The position numbers were made by a program, and so were the translations under genes. Below the pieces are notes generated by a model. It had not been told where the DNA came from. It saw only the letters and a program-made list of their open reading frames with translations, and searched no databases. DNA of 64,000 nt from contig NZ_JBBEOG010000005.1 in the NCBI RefSeq assembly GCF_037860835.1, forward strand, positions 248,001-312,000, written 5' to 3'. Below are positions 1 through 8,153 of this stretch, piece by piece (the first letter of the stretch is position 1; every line of letters begins with the position of its first letter). This DNA comes from Aquipuribacter nitratireducens (GTDB taxonomy: Bacteria; Actinomycetota; Actinomycetes; Actinomycetales; JBBAYJ01).

Positions 1-912
1 GACGCGGCGTACGCCAACGTCCTCGTGCTCGGCATGGCCGTCCAGGCCGGCGCCGTCCCGGTCGACGTCGCCCTGCTCCAGCGCGCGCTCGAGCTCAACG
101 GCGTCGCCGTCGAGCGGAACCTCGCCGCGTTCGCGTGGGGTCGGGCGTGGGTCGCGGACCCCGCGGGCACCGAGGCGGAGGCACGGAGCCGGCTCACGAC
201 CGCCGGGGAGCTGCTGACGGTGCCGGAGCTCCCGGCGTCGCTGCGGGCCCGCGTCGACGCCGCCGGCCTCACGAGCGAGGTCGCGGGGACGGTCGCGATG
301 CTCGCCGCCGACCTCGTCGGCTACCAGGACGCCCGCTACGCGGGCCGCTTCCTCGACACCGTCGAGCGGGTCGCCGCGGCGGAGCACGCCCTCGACGCGA
401 CAGCCGTCCCCGCCGCCGCGCACGAGCAGCTGACGGAGACCGTCGCGCGCTCGCTGCACAAGCTGATGGCGTACAAGGACGAGTACGAGGTCGCCCGGCT
501 CATGCTCCTGCCCGAGGCCGACGCCGCGGCGGAGGAGGCGGGCACGGGTCCTCGGACGTACCTCCTCCACCCGCCGATGCTCAAGGCGCTCGGGGTCGAG
601 CGGAAGCTCCGCTTCGACGAGCGGACCCGGCCGGGGTTCCAGGCCCTCGCCGCGGGCAAGCGGCTGCGCGGCACCCGCCTCGACCCGTTCGGCGCGACGG
701 AGATGCGACGGACCGAGCGGTCGCTCGTCCGGGAGTTCGTCGGCACCGTCGTCGCGCTCGTCCGCGGGCTCGACGCGACCTCCCACGCCCACGCGGTCGA
801 GATCGCGCGGCTGCCCGACGGCATCCGCGGCTACGAGGACCTCAAGCTGCGCCGGGTCGGGGAGTACCGGGAGGCGGTCGCCGCCGCGATGGCGTCGTAC
901 CCCGGAGCCTGA
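1..912 (+). CDS. Indolepyruvate ferredoxin oxidoreductase, C-terminal part (5' end outside window)
   Basis: Only the last 303 residues lie in the window; the frame is open from base 1, so the true start is upstream. The visible part resembles the C-terminal DUF6537 region that follows the thiamine-diphosphate and gamma domains in fused indolepyruvate ferredoxin oxidoreductases; the stretch LMAYKDEYEVARLML (about residues 155-169 of the visible part) is typical. The family oxidatively decarboxylates arylpyruvates from aromatic amino acid breakdown to aryl-acetyl-CoA, passing electrons to ferredoxin, in the cytoplasm. An Lrp/AsnC regulator follows 44 bases downstream, a plausible amino-acid-responsive partner. 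No catalytic domain is visible, so the name rests on the C-terminal region alone. Confidence 0.8.
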   Translation, partial: DAAYANVLVLGMAVQAGAVPVDVALLQRALELNGVAVERNLAAFAWGRAWVADPAGTEAEARSRLTTAGELLTVPELPASLRARVDAAGLTSEVAGTVAMLAADLVGYQDARYAGRFLDTVERVAAAEHALDATAVPAAAHEQLTETVARSLHKLMAYKDEYEVARLMLLPEADAAAEEAGTGPRTYLLHPPMLKALGVERKLRFDERTRPGFQALAAGKRLRGTRLDPFGATEMRRTERSLVREFVGTVVALVRGLDATSHAHAVEIARLPDGIRGYEDLKLRRVGEYREAVAAAMASYPGA

Positions 913-943
913 CCATCCGCCGCGCCGGAGGTGTCGCACGGGC

Positions 944-949
944 TACGGT
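944..949 (+). promoter_or_regulatory. -10 element (TACGGT) for the Lrp gene
   Basis: TACGGT ends seven bases before the GTG at 957, which fits a leaderless or near-leaderless transcript. It gives the regulator a promoter separate from the oxidoreductase upstream. No convincing -35 box is seen. Confidence 0.45.
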
Positions 950-956
950 CCCGCTC

Positions 957-1424
957 GTGCAGACGCCGCTGCTCGACGACCTGGACCGGCTCATCCTCGC
1001 CGAGCTCCAGCGCGACGCCCGCCAGACGAACCGTGCGCTCGCCGAGACGGCCGGCGTCGCCCCCTCGACGATGCTCGCACGAGTGCGCCGGCTCGAGGAG
1101 GCCGGGGTCATCCGCGGCTACCACGCCGTCGTCGACCACCGGGCCGTCGGGCGAACCGTCCGCGCCGTCGTGAGCGTGCGCCTGCAGCCGAAGAGCCGCG
1201 AGGTCGTCGCGGCGTTCCTCGACGCCGTGTGGCAGCTGGACGAGACCGTCGGGGTGTCGCTGACGACCGGCACCTACGACGTGCTCGTCCACCTGTCGGC
1301 CAAGGACGTCACGAGCCTGGGGGAGCGGGTGCTCCACGACATCGCGTCGTTCGACAACGTCGTCGCCGAGCACACCGCGCTCGTCCTCGAGCAGCGGGAG
1401 AAGTCGGCGATCACCGCGCTGTAG
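957..1424 (+). CDS. Lrp/AsnC family transcriptional regulator
   Basis: A 155-residue protein of normal family length. Residues about 6-60 form the winged helix-turn-helix (recognition region APSTMLARVRRLEEAGVI), and the rest is a RAM/AsnC ligand-binding and oligomerisation domain. Family members form octamers that bind amino acids or their derivatives. The GTG at 957 puts the first helix within six residues of the N-terminus, as usual; no other start is better placed. Its position directly after an arylpyruvate-oxidising enzyme suggests it senses an amino acid and controls that gene, but this is inference. The 3' end lies only 3 bases from the convergent gene at 1428. Confidence 0.9.
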   Translation: MQTPLLDDLDRLILAELQRDARQTNRALAETAGVAPSTMLARVRRLEEAGVIRGYHAVVDHRAVGRTVRAVVSVRLQPKSREVVAAFLDAVWQLDETVGVSLTTGTYDVLVHLSAKDVTSLGERVLHDIASFDNVVAEHTALVLEQREKSAITAL

Positions 1425-1427
1425 GGC

Positions 1428-2174
1428 TCAGCCGGACGGCGCCGGGCTCGGCGCGGGGCTGACCGCCCCGTCGCCGGGTGCGGGGCTCGCGCCCGGCAGC
1501 ACGGGCACGCCCTGGCTGCCGTCCGCGCACCGCACCCGCGACGGCTGCGGCGTGGCGGCCGCCTCGGCGGCGACGTCGGGCGCGGCCAGCCCCGCCCACG
1601 TCTCGCCGAGCACGACGGTGACGACGTCGACCCGCTCGTCGGGCTCGAGGACGGCGCCCTGGAGGTTCGCCGCGACGACGAGGGCCGCCGGCTCCGCGAC
1701 CGGCGAGTAGCGGACGACCGCCGCCTCGACCTCGCGCGGGGCGTTGCCGATCTCCGCGATCGTGAAGCCGCGCGCCTCGAGCTCGTCGGCGGTGCCCCCG
1801 GCCAGGCCGGTCCGGTCGGTGCCGTTGAGGACCGTCACGCTCGTGCCCTGGACGTTCGCCGGCTGCACGGCCGCCGGCTCGCACGGGGCGCCGGTCGGGG
1901 CGACCGAGGGAGCGGCCTGCGGCTCGGGGGCGAACGGGAGCGCCCAGCGGCCGAGGACGGCACCGGCGGCGATGACGCCGGTCCCGCCGACGACCGTGAT
2001 GACGAGCAGCAGCACGACGCCGTGCCGCAGGGCCCGCCAGCGACCGCGCCGGCGTCGCAGGCGCTCGGCCACGACCTCGGGCGTCACCCACTGCTCCACC
2101 GGCTGCGGCACCCACATCGGGTCGTCCCAGCCCTGCTGCTCCGCCGGTTCGTCCCGGCGGCGCCCCCATGCCAT
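1428..2174 (-). CDS. LytR C-terminal domain membrane protein
   Basis: A 248-residue single-pass protein. About 50 charged, Trp-containing cytoplasmic residues precede one membrane helix (about 51-75), a Pro/Ala linker and a LytR_cpsA_psr_C domain (about 110-192, SVTVLNGTDRTGLA at its start), then a Pro/Ser tail. The C-terminal domain occurs in LytR-Cps2A-Psr cell-wall ligases, but here the catalytic phosphotransferase domain is absent, so it is probably an accessory envelope protein. Start chosen at ATG 2174 (MAWGRR); the open frame upstream has no recognisable content. It sits 8 bases after the small gene at 2183 and is probably co-transcribed with it. Confidence 0.82.
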   Translation of the reverse strand: MAWGRRRDEPAEQQGWDDPMWVPQPVEQWVTPEVVAERLRRRRGRWRALRHGVVLLLVITVVGGTGVIAAGAVLGRWALPFAPEPQAAPSVAPTGAPCEPAAVQPANVQGTSVTVLNGTDRTGLAGGTADELEARGFTIAEIGNAPREVEAAVVRYSPVAEPAALVVAANLQGAVLEPDERVDVVTVVLGETWAGLAAPDVAAEAAATPQPSRVRCADGSQGVPVLPGASPAPGDGAVSPAPSPAPSG

Positions 2175-2182
2175 CGAGCGAC

Positions 2183-2482
2183 CTACCCCTCGTGCACCAG
2201 AACTCGTGCGTGCACCACCGGGCGCTGCCCCAGCGCCGCCCGGACGGCACGGTGGAGGCCGTCCTCGAGGTACAGCTCCCCCTGCCACTGGACGACGTGC
2301 GGGAACAGGTCGCCGAAGAACGTCGAGTCCTCGTCGAGCAGCTGCTCGAGGTCGAGGGTGCGCTTCGTCGTCACGAGCTCCTCGAGGCGGACGGGCCGCG
2401 GCGGGATGTCCGCCCAGTCCTTCGCCGAGTAGCGCCCGTGGTCCGGGTACGGCCGGAGGCTGCCGACCCGCTTGAAGATCAC
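2183..2482 (-). CDS. Small conserved actinobacterial protein (VapB-antitoxin-like annotation in relatives)
   Basis: A 99-residue soluble protein beginning VIFKRVGSLRPYPDHG and containing the well conserved block LVTTKRTLDLEQLL. It has no membrane segment or signal peptide. I recognise the family as widely conserved in actinobacteria; relatives are sometimes labelled VapB-type antitoxin, but no PIN-domain toxin is adjacent, so that label is not trusted here. The GTG start at 2482 is supported by a TATCCT hexamer exactly six bases upstream (leaderless mRNA). The function is unknown; constant pairing with the LytR_C protein would argue for an envelope link. Confidence 0.75.
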   Translation of the reverse strand: MIFKRVGSLRPYPDHGRYSAKDWADIPPRPVRLEELVTTKRTLDLEQLLDEDSTFFGDLFPHVVQWQGELYLEDGLHRAVRAALGQRPVVHARVLVHEG

Positions 2483-2488
2483 GCGGCG

Positions 2489-2494
2489 AGGATA
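2489..2494 (-). promoter_or_regulatory. -10 element (TATCCT) for the gene at 2183-2482
   Basis: Read on the minus strand, TATCCT is followed by exactly six bases and then the GTG start, the classical spacing of an actinobacterial leaderless transcript. This fixes the start codon, because no Shine-Dalgarno sequence is present. Confidence 0.6.
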
Positions 2495-2592
2495 CGACGT
2501 CACGGGCCGCGACCACGCGTCGGCGCACGTCACGGGGTGGTCACGAATCGGGTGGCAGATGGGTGGCAGATGGCCGTGCCGTGGCAGCAGAG

Positions 2593-2680
2593 GACCCCCC
2601 GCGCACCCGGCAGAGCCCACGTACCCTTGCTGCCTTCCGGCCCTGGGGGGGTTCAGCAGGGTGCCGCCGCACGGGGGGTC
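2593..2680 (-). ncRNA. ffs: Signal recognition particle RNA (4.5S type)
   Basis: The minus strand carries the diagnostic SRP Alu-less hairpin tip: the GGCCGGAAGGCAGCA core with the opposing CUGCUGAAC strand, as in bacterial 4.5S RNA. The ends are set by a 12-base-pair closing helix formed by the minus-strand 5' end (GACCCCCCGUGC) and 3' end (GCGCGGGGGGUC), giving 88 nt. The RNA binds Ffh and directs membrane-protein translation to FtsY/Sec. Its location just before tRNA-Ser and dnaX is common in actinobacteria. Exact ends may differ by a few bases. Confidence 0.93.
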
Positions 2681-2745
2681 GACGTCGAGGGTAGCAACCG
2701 CCGCGCGGTCCGGAGCCGGCCCCGAGCGCTAGTACCCTGTGCGGC

Positions 2746-2830
2746 GGAGGATTCGCCTAGCGGCCTATGGCGCACGCTTGGAAAGCGTGTTGGGTTAACG
2801 CCCTCGGGGGTTCAAATCCCCCATCCTCCG
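2746..2830 (+). tRNA. tRNA-Ser (anticodon GGA)
   Basis: A class II cloverleaf. The acceptor arms are GGAGGAT (2746-2752) and ATCCTCC (2823-2829), with discriminator G2830. The anticodon stem CACGC/GCGTG encloses TTGGAAA, giving anticodon GGA (reads UCC/UCU). A long variable arm follows, then the GGTTCAAATCC T-arm. CCA is not encoded. A strong hairpin begins 7 bases downstream. Confidence 0.97.
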
Positions 2831-2836
2831 CGTGAC

Positions 2837-2863
2837 GGCCCCCGGTGCAGCGCACCGGGGGCC
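2837..2863. terminator. Hairpin terminator between tRNA-Ser and the convergent flavin-binding gene
   Basis: A perfect 12-base-pair stem, GGCCCCCGGTGC / GCACCGGGGGCC, with a three-base loop, lies in the 40-base gap between tRNA-Ser (+) and the 3' end of the gene at 2871 (-). It could stop transcription from both sides. It lacks a long T-run, as is usual in high-G+C actinobacteria. Confidence 0.75.
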
Positions 2864-2870
2864 TCGTCGT

Positions 2871-3278
2871 TCACGAGGCGGCCACCCGGAAGCGTCGCCC
2901 CGTGACCGAGGGGCGGACGACGGCGAGCACGTGCTGTTTCTCGGAGTCCAGCCACGGGTGGAGGGCGCGGGTCGCGGCCTCGGCAACGACCTCGTCGTCG
3001 ACCTCCTGCGCGACGCCCTTGGCGACGACGCTCCACGCGCGGCCCTCGTCGTCGGTGCCGTCGACCTCGTAGGCGACCTCGTCGCCCTCCGCGGCGAAGA
3101 GCTTCGTCCCGGCCGCCGTCCGCCACACGACGCTCCGGCCCACGACGACGTGGTTGACCGGGAAGATGTCCGGTGCCGAGTCGACGACGACCGCGAGCCG
3201 GCCGACCTCCGCGGCGTCCAGCAGCGCCCAGCAGCGCTCCTCGGGCAGCTCCTCCATGGCGTTCTGGGTGTCGGTCAT
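2871..3278 (-). CDS. Pyridoxamine 5'-phosphate oxidase-like (split-barrel flavin/F420-binding) protein
   Basis: A 135-residue protein with the split-barrel pattern of the PNPOx-like family: an N-terminal ECWALL-like helix (ERCWALLDAAEVGRLAVV), then the strand FPVNHVVVGRSVVWRTAAGTK that packs on the flavin ring in relatives. Such small actinobacterial proteins bind FMN, F420 or heme; the substrate cannot be read from sequence. Start taken at ATG 3278 (MTDTQ); an in-frame ATG at 3293 would add five residues (MERGS), and neither has a strong ribosome site. It is monocistronic, converging on tRNA-Ser and divergent from dnaX. Confidence 0.82.
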   Translation of the reverse strand: MTDTQNAMEELPEERCWALLDAAEVGRLAVVVDSAPDIFPVNHVVVGRSVVWRTAAGTKLFAAEGDEVAYEVDGTDDEGRAWSVVAKGVAQEVDDEVVAEAATRALHPWLDSEKQHVLAVVRPSVTGRRFRVAAS

Positions 3279-3365
3279 GGACCCACGTTCCATGAGGTGA
3301 CGGCGGCCGACCAGGGACCGAGGTCCCGGTCCACAGGGCCGGCCCGACGTGTCCCCGCCCCGCCG

Positions 3366-3371
3366 TAGTGT
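3366..3371 (+). promoter_or_regulatory. -10 element (TAGTGT) of dnaX
   Basis: TAGTGT followed by GGGCGC and then the ATG at 3378 has the six-base spacing that puts the transcription start on the A of the start codon. No Shine-Dalgarno sequence precedes the ATG, so dnaX is most likely read from a leaderless mRNA. Confidence 0.6.
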
Positions 3372-3377
3372 GGGCGC

Positions 3378-5618
3378 ATGGCAGACGGTGGCGCGGTCGA
3401 GAAGGCTCCGCTCCTCGCCCTGTACCGCCGGTACCGGCCGGACACGTTCGATCAGGTCGTGGGGCAGGACCACGTCGTCACGCCGCTCACCACCGCGCTG
3501 TCGCGGGGCCGGGTCAACCACGCGTACCTCTTCTCGGGGCCGCGTGGCTGCGGCAAGACGACGAGCGCCCGCGTGCTCGCGCGGTCGCTCAACTGCGCCG
3601 AGGGGCCGACGGCGACCCCGTGCGGGCAGTGCCCGTCGTGCGTCGACCTCGCGAACGGCGGGCCGGGCAGCCTCGACGTCATCGAGATCGACGCCGCGAG
3701 CCACCGCGGCATCGACGACGCCCGCGACCTGCGGGACCGCGTCACCTTCGCGCCCGTGCGCGACCACTACAAGGTCGTCATCATCGACGAGGCGCACCAG
3801 ATCACGTCGGAGGGCTTCAACGCCCTGCTCAAGGTCGTCGAGGAGCCGCCGGAGCACGTCGTCTTCGTCTTCGCGACCACCGAGCCGGAGAAGGTGCTCG
3901 GCACCATCCGCTCGCGGACGCACCACTACCCGTTCCGGCTCGTGCCGCCCGCGCGCCTCGTCGAGCACCTCGAGGACGTGTGCCGTCGCGAGGGGGTCAC
4001 GGTCGACGCCGCTGCGCTGTCGCTCGTCGTCCGCGCGGGCGCGGGGTCGGTGCGTGACTCGATGTCGGTGCTCGACCAGCTCATCGCCGGCGCCAGCGGC
4101 GACGGCCTCGACCTCGACCTCGCGACGGCCCTGCTCGGGTACGTGCCGGAGTCGCTGCTCGACGACCTCGTCGACGCGCTCGCCGCCGTCGACGGGGCGG
4201 CCGCCTACGCGGCGGTGCACCGGGCGGTCGAGGCCGGCCACGACCCGCGCCGGTACACCAACGACCTCCTCGAGCGGCTGCGGACCCTCGTCATCGTGTC
4301 CCGGGTCGGTGACGGTGCGGCCGACGTCCTGCCCGAGGTCCCGGCCGACGCGTTCGAGCGGCTGCGTCACCAGGCGTCCCGCTTCGGCCACGCCGAGCTG
4401 TCGCGGGCCGCCGACGTGGTCGCCGCCTCCCTCGGGGAGATGGCGGGCGCCACGTCGCCGCGCCTGCTGCTGGAGCTGCTCGTCGCGCGCCTGCTCGTCG
4501 TCGGCGCGGACGGCGACGGCGGGGTCCGCACGCGCGTCGAGCGCCTCGAGCGCCAGCTGCACGCCCTCGTCGACGGGGGGGCGGTACCGGCAGGCCGACC
4601 AGCGGTGTCGGCGCCGCCGGCCGCGACCACGCCGGCTGTCGCGGCCGCTCCCGCACGCGAGGAGCCTCCGGTCGTCGCCCCGTCCCCGGCCGGCGCGCCC
4701 GACGTGTCCGGGTCGCCCGCCGGGCCGCGTCCGGAGCCGCGTCCGGAGCCGCGTCCGGAGCCGCGTGACGAGCCGGGGGCTCCCCGACGGCCCGCAGCGG
4801 GCGCGTCTGCGCCGCCCTCGTCCGCAGCGCCCGCTCCGACGCCGTCCCCCGCCGCGCCGGCCGCGCCGGCCGCGGCCGCCGCGCCGGCCGCTCCGACGCC
4901 TGCGCACGGCGACACGGGCGGTGTCACGGTCGAGGTCGTTCGGCGCACCTGGGACCAGGTGGTCGACCGGCTGCGGACGATCCGTCGCCTCACGTGGACC
5001 CTCGTGAGCGAGAACGCGCAGGTCCTCGCCCTCGACGGCGCGCGGCTCACCCTCGGGTTCCCCACCCAGGGTCTCGCCGACGCCTTCAACCAGCGCGGTC
5101 ACTCCGACTGCGTGAAGGAGGCGTTGCTCGACACGCTGGGCGTGGAGCGGACCGTGGTGGGGGTCACCGGCGGCCGCGCGGCGGCGCAGGGCGGGGGTCC
5201 CGCGGGTCCGTCCGCCGCCACCGAGCCCGAGCCCGAGTCCGAGCCCGAGCAGGGTGGCAGCGGCGAGCCCGTGCACGGGACGGTGGGCGATCGTGCGCCG
5301 GAGGCAGCGCCTCCGGCGACGTCCGGGCCGGCGCTGGGGCCCGACGGCTGGCCGGTCGTCACCGGGCCGGCCGCACGCGCGTCCGCGCCGCCGCGACCGG
5401 CCCCTCCTCAGCCGGACGGGCCGGGACCGGACGCCGAGGCGGTGCCGACGTCACCGCCGCGCGGTCGCGCGCGGCTCGAACCGCTGCCGCCGGAGCCGCC
5501 GCCGGACGACGACGCGGTGTCGCGCGACGACGCCGACGCCGACCAGGGCGGCGGGGCCGAGGTGCTGACGCGGCTGCTCGGCGCCCGGGTCATCGAGGAG
5601 CGGCCCTCGTCCGGCTGA
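3378..5618 (+). CDS. dnaX: DNA polymerase III subunit gamma/tau
   Basis: A 746-residue clamp-loader ATPase that opens the beta clamp and ties the replicase together. The N-terminal AAA+ region has Walker A GPRGCGKT (about 54-61), a zinc site (C73, C82, C85, C88), Walker B ending DEAH (137-140) and the sensor/arginine-finger segment TIRSRTHHYPF. Residues about 395-520 are a Pro/Ala/Arg-rich linker containing four near-identical RPEP units (bases 4726-4770). A folded tau-specific region (about 520-600) and another disordered tail follow. No slippery A-run for a gamma frameshift is visible. It is transcribed just ahead of recR. Confidence 0.97.
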   Translation: MADGGAVEKAPLLALYRRYRPDTFDQVVGQDHVVTPLTTALSRGRVNHAYLFSGPRGCGKTTSARVLARSLNCAEGPTATPCGQCPSCVDLANGGPGSLDVIEIDAASHRGIDDARDLRDRVTFAPVRDHYKVVIIDEAHQITSEGFNALLKVVEEPPEHVVFVFATTEPEKVLGTIRSRTHHYPFRLVPPARLVEHLEDVCRREGVTVDAAALSLVVRAGAGSVRDSMSVLDQLIAGASGDGLDLDLATALLGYVPESLLDDLVDALAAVDGAAAYAAVHRAVEAGHDPRRYTNDLLERLRTLVIVSRVGDGAADVLPEVPADAFERLRHQASRFGHAELSRAADVVAASLGEMAGATSPRLLLELLVARLLVVGADGDGGVRTRVERLERQLHALVDGGAVPAGRPAVSAPPAATTPAVAAAPAREEPPVVAPSPAGAPDVSGSPAGPRPEPRPEPRPEPRDEPGAPRRPAAGASAPPSSAAPAPTPSPAAPAAPAAAAAPAAPTPAHGDTGGVTVEVVRRTWDQVVDRLRTIRRLTWTLVSENAQVLALDGARLTLGFPTQGLADAFNQRGHSDCVKEALLDTLGVERTVVGVTGGRAAAQGGGPAGPSAATEPEPESEPEQGGSGEPVHGTVGDRAPEAAPPATSGPALGPDGWPVVTGPAARASAPPRPAPPQPDGPGPDAEAVPTSPPRGRARLEPLPPEPPPDDDAVSRDDADADQGGGAEVLTRLLGARVIEERPSSG
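4726..4770 (+). repeat. 12-base tandem repeat inside dnaX linker
   Basis: The unit CCGCGTCCGGAG is repeated about four times, encoding Arg-Pro-Glu-Pro units in the disordered linker. The unit length is a multiple of three, so copy-number change would not shift the frame. Confidence 0.8.
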
Positions 5619-5678
5619 CCCGGCTGCGGCGCGCCCGATCCGGCGTCGGCCACGTCCCCGTTCGGCGCGACCAGCGCC

Positions 5679-5684
5679 TAGGCT
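5679..5684 (+). promoter_or_regulatory. -10 element (TAGGCT) of recR
   Basis: TAGGCT plus CGCCAC leads directly into the GTG start at 5691 with six-base spacing. recR-DUF5063 therefore has its own promoter within the 72-base gap after dnaX. Confidence 0.6.
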
Positions 5685-5690
5685 CGCCAC

Positions 5691-6290
5691 GTGTACGAGG
5701 GAGTGGTCGCCGACCTGATAGAGGAGCTGGGCCGCCTGCCCGGGGTCGGGCCGAAGTCGGCGCAGCGGATCGCCTTCCACCTCCTCCAGGCGGACGCGGA
5801 CGACGTGCAGCGCCTCGCCGACGCCCTCACCCAGGTCAAGGCCCGCGTGCGGTTCTGCGACGTGTGCGGCAACGTCGCGGAGGAGGAGCGGTGCCGGGTG
5901 TGCCGCGACCCGCGTCGCGACGGCAGCGTCATCTGCGTCGTCGAGGAGCCGAGGGACGTCGTGGCGATCGAGCGGACGCGTGAGTTCCGCGGCACCTACC
6001 ACGTGCTGGGCGGCGCCATCAGCCCCATCGACGGGGTGGGTCCCGACGACCTGCGCATCCGTCAGCTCATGGGCAGACTGGCCTCGGGTGAGGTCACGGA
6101 GCTCATCCTCGCCACCGATCCGAACCTCGAGGGCGAGGCGACCGCCACGTACCTCGCCCGCCTCGTGCGGCCGATGGGGTTGCGGGTGACGAGGCTGGCC
6201 AGTGGTCTCCCCGTGGGGGGCGACCTGGAGTACGCGGACGAGGTGACGCTCGGGCGGGCGTTCGAAGGACGGAGACTCATCGATGTCTGA
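5691..6290 (+). CDS. recR: Recombination mediator RecR
   Basis: A 199-residue protein of standard length. It has a helix-hairpin-helix ([17 protein letters not shown], residues 16-32), a four-Cys zinc finger (C56, C59, C68, C71), a Toprim domain starting ICVVEEPRD (about 81), and the C-terminal Walker-like segment [15 protein letters not shown]. RecR forms a ring that, with RecO (and RecF), loads RecA onto SSB-coated single-stranded DNA in the gap-repair pathway. GTG 5691 is the natural start because the protein begins MYEGVV as in relatives. The 3' end overlaps the DUF5063 gene by 8 bases. Confidence 0.97.
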   Translation: MYEGVVADLIEELGRLPGVGPKSAQRIAFHLLQADADDVQRLADALTQVKARVRFCDVCGNVAEEERCRVCRDPRRDGSVICVVEEPRDVVAIERTREFRGTYHVLGGAISPIDGVGPDDLRIRQLMGRLASGEVTELILATDPNLEGEATATYLARLVRPMGLRVTRLASGLPVGGDLEYADEVTLGRAFEGRRLIDV

Positions 6291-6867
6291 CACGACGAAG
6301 GAGCGGGGCCGCGAGTCGGTCGACGCGCCGCTCGCGGTCGAGATGGCCGCGGAGAGCCGCGCGTTCCTCGAGACCGTGACGCACGTCGCCGCGGGCGACG
6401 GCGACGAGGCCTCGATCTCCCTGCTCCACCTCGCGCTGTCACGCATCCTCGCGACGGGGGCGCGGCTCGGTGCCCAGCGGGACGTCGTGCCCGCCGACCG
6501 CTTCGAGCCGGACGCCGGCCCCGACGACGACATGGACCCTCTCCGGCTGGGCCTCGTGTCGGCGCTCGGTGAGCACGACGAGTACACGGAGACCATCGAT
6601 CCGCAGGCGCTCGACGAGGTGGCGCTCGGCAGCATCGCCGACGACATCGCGTGCGTCGCCTCCGACGTCGCGCACGGACTCCGCCACCTGGAGGGCGGTC
6701 GGGTCGACGAGGCCCTGTGGTGGTGGCAGTACGCGTACCTCGCGACGTGGGGACAGCGCGGCGCCGCCGCCCAGCGCGCGCTCGTGTCCCTGATGGCGCA
6801 CGACCGGCTCGACGTCGACCCCGACGTCGCCGCCGAGGCGGAGTTCGACGCCCTCCACGCCCGCTGA
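6283..6867 (+). CDS. DUF5063 family protein
   Basis: A 194-residue soluble, acidic, helical protein. DUF5063 genes typically follow recR in actinobacteria, and here the ATG lies 8 bases inside recR, so translation is coupled. Recognisable features are the [17 protein letters not shown]-terminal helix and a Trp-rich segment [15 protein letters not shown] near residues 146-160. No catalytic motif is visible. The function is unknown; constant linkage suggests a role near recombination or a simple co-expression relic. Confidence 0.88.
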   Translation: MSDTTKERGRESVDAPLAVEMAAESRAFLETVTHVAAGDGDEASISLLHLALSRILATGARLGAQRDVVPADRFEPDAGPDDDMDPLRLGLVSALGEHDEYTETIDPQALDEVALGSIADDIACVASDVAHGLRHLEGGRVDEALWWWQYAYLATWGQRGAAAQRALVSLMAHDRLDVDPDVAAEAEFDALHAR

Positions 6868-6880
6868 CCCGCTCCACGTC

Positions 6881-7019
6881 GGCGTCCACGTTCCCTGCGG
6901 GACAGGGGTTGTAGCTGCGGATCGGGCGGTTCGGCGTCCACGTTCCCTGCGGGACAGGGGTTGTAGCTGCGGATCGGGCGGTTCGGCGTCCATGTTCCCT
7001 GCGGGACAGGGGTTGTAGC
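6881..7019. repeat. Tandem 52-base hairpin repeat array (2.7 copies)
   Basis: Units start at 6881, 6933 and 6985 (the last 35 bases long, with one C-to-T change). Each contains the hairpin CCCTG-CGGGA-CAGGG (6893-6907, 6945-6959, 6997-7011). The array fills the gap between convergent DUF5063 and the ABC permease, so it may act as a multi-stem transcription stop. The 52-base period equals that of the two arrays at 33.4 and 34.7 kb although the core sequence differs. Confidence 0.92.
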
Positions 7020-7049
7020 GCGGGGAGCGTGGCGCGAGGGGCGGGCGGG

Positions 7050-8153
7050 TCAGGCGATCCGCTGCCCCGGCGGCAGCCGCCGCACGGGCGTCCGGAGCCG
7101 GCGGACCGCGACCGCCGTCGCGCCCGCGACGACGAGCAGGTAGAAGGCCAGCCCGAACGGCCACACCGGCGACAGGTCGTCGCGTTCCGCCGCGCGCGCG
7201 ACCTCGTCGACGTCGCTGCACCAGTCCTCGACGGCACGCGGGCCGAGCCGGGCCTCCCGGGACACGTCGCCGAGACCGCGGAGGATGTCGGCGTCGGCGT
7301 CACCGGGTGAGGCCTGGCGCGGGGCGGCGTCGGCGACGACGACGTAGGGGCTCGGGACGAGCAGCCACCAGACGGCGTCGGTGCGCGCTCGCTCGACGGT
7401 GACGGTCCGCTCGCGGCAGTCCAGAGGACGCCCCGACTCGGGGTCGAAGGTCCTCGGCTCGCGGTAGGTGACGGTGACGTCGGACACGGCGATCGAGGCG
7501 GTCAACGGCACGAGGAGCGGCGACACGACGGCGAGGCAGAACACGACGACGTAGGCGACGACGATGCTCGCGACCGGCTTCGCGAGGAGCGCGGACAGCC
7601 CCAGGCCGAGCGCGGTCACCACGGCGAGGGACACCGCGACGAGCAGGACGACGACGAGCAGCCGCGGCACCGAGGTGCCCCCGAGCGCGAAGGCGACGCC
7701 GAGCGACGGCAGCGCACCCGCGACGAGGGCGAGGGTGCCGCACCACGCCGCGAGGAGCTTGCCGACGGCGATCTCCGCCGGGCTCAGCAGCGTCGCCTGC
7801 AGCGTGGCGAGGGTGCCGTCGCGGCTGTCGCCGTTGATGCTCGTCGCCGCGAGACCCGGCGCCACGAGCAGCCCGAACGACAGGACGATGAGGACGGTGA
7901 CCCCGAACACGATGGTGCCCGTCTCCGGCCCGAGCTCGGCCCCGAGACGCGTCGCGGCGAGGACGACGAGCCCGCACAGGCCCGTCACGACGAGCGTCCA
8001 CGCGAGCCACGCGACGAGCCAGCGCCGGGCGCGCATGAGCCGGCGCAGCTCGAGCCACGCGACGGTCCGCACCCCGGTGCCGCTGAGCCGCCACGTGGGC
8101 GTGCCGCTGGTCGGTCGCGGCCGAGAGCCGGGATCGGCGGTCGTCGTCGTCAC
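7050..8153 (-). CDS. ABC transporter permease (ABC-2 type)
   Basis: A 367-residue membrane protein with about six hydrophobic helices in two groups (about residues 45-200, then a final helix near 335-355). A hydrophilic extracytoplasmic loop of about 95 residues separates them and carries two Cys. Its N-terminal half has the ABC-2 pattern, including GDSRDGTLATLQATLLSP, a cytoplasmic coupling segment. It pairs with the ATPase at 8150 through a GTGA stop-start overlap. The two form an exporter of unknown substrate. The GTG at 8153 was chosen for that overlap. Confidence 0.85.
   Translation of the reverse strand: MTTTTADPGSRPRPTSGTPTWRLSGTGVRTVAWLELRRLMRARRWLVAWLAWTLVVTGLCGLVVLAATRLGAELGPETGTIVFGVTVLIVLSFGLLVAPGLAATSINGDSRDGTLATLQATLLSPAEIAVGKLLAAWCGTLALVAGALPSLGVAFALGGTSVPRLLVVVLLVAVSLAVVTALGLGLSALLAKPVASIVVAYVVVFCLAVVSPLLVPLTASIAVSDVTVTYREPRTFDPESGRPLDCRERTVTVERARTDAVWWLLVPSPYVVVADAAPRQASPGDADADILRGLGDVSREARLGPRAVEDWCSDVDEVARAAERDDLSPVWPFGLAFYLLVVAGATAVAVRRLRTPVRRLPPGQRIA

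Noticed and set aside
2183-2482. Type II toxin-antitoxin pair
   Set aside because: There is no PIN or other toxin gene beside it; the neighbour is a LytR_C membrane protein.
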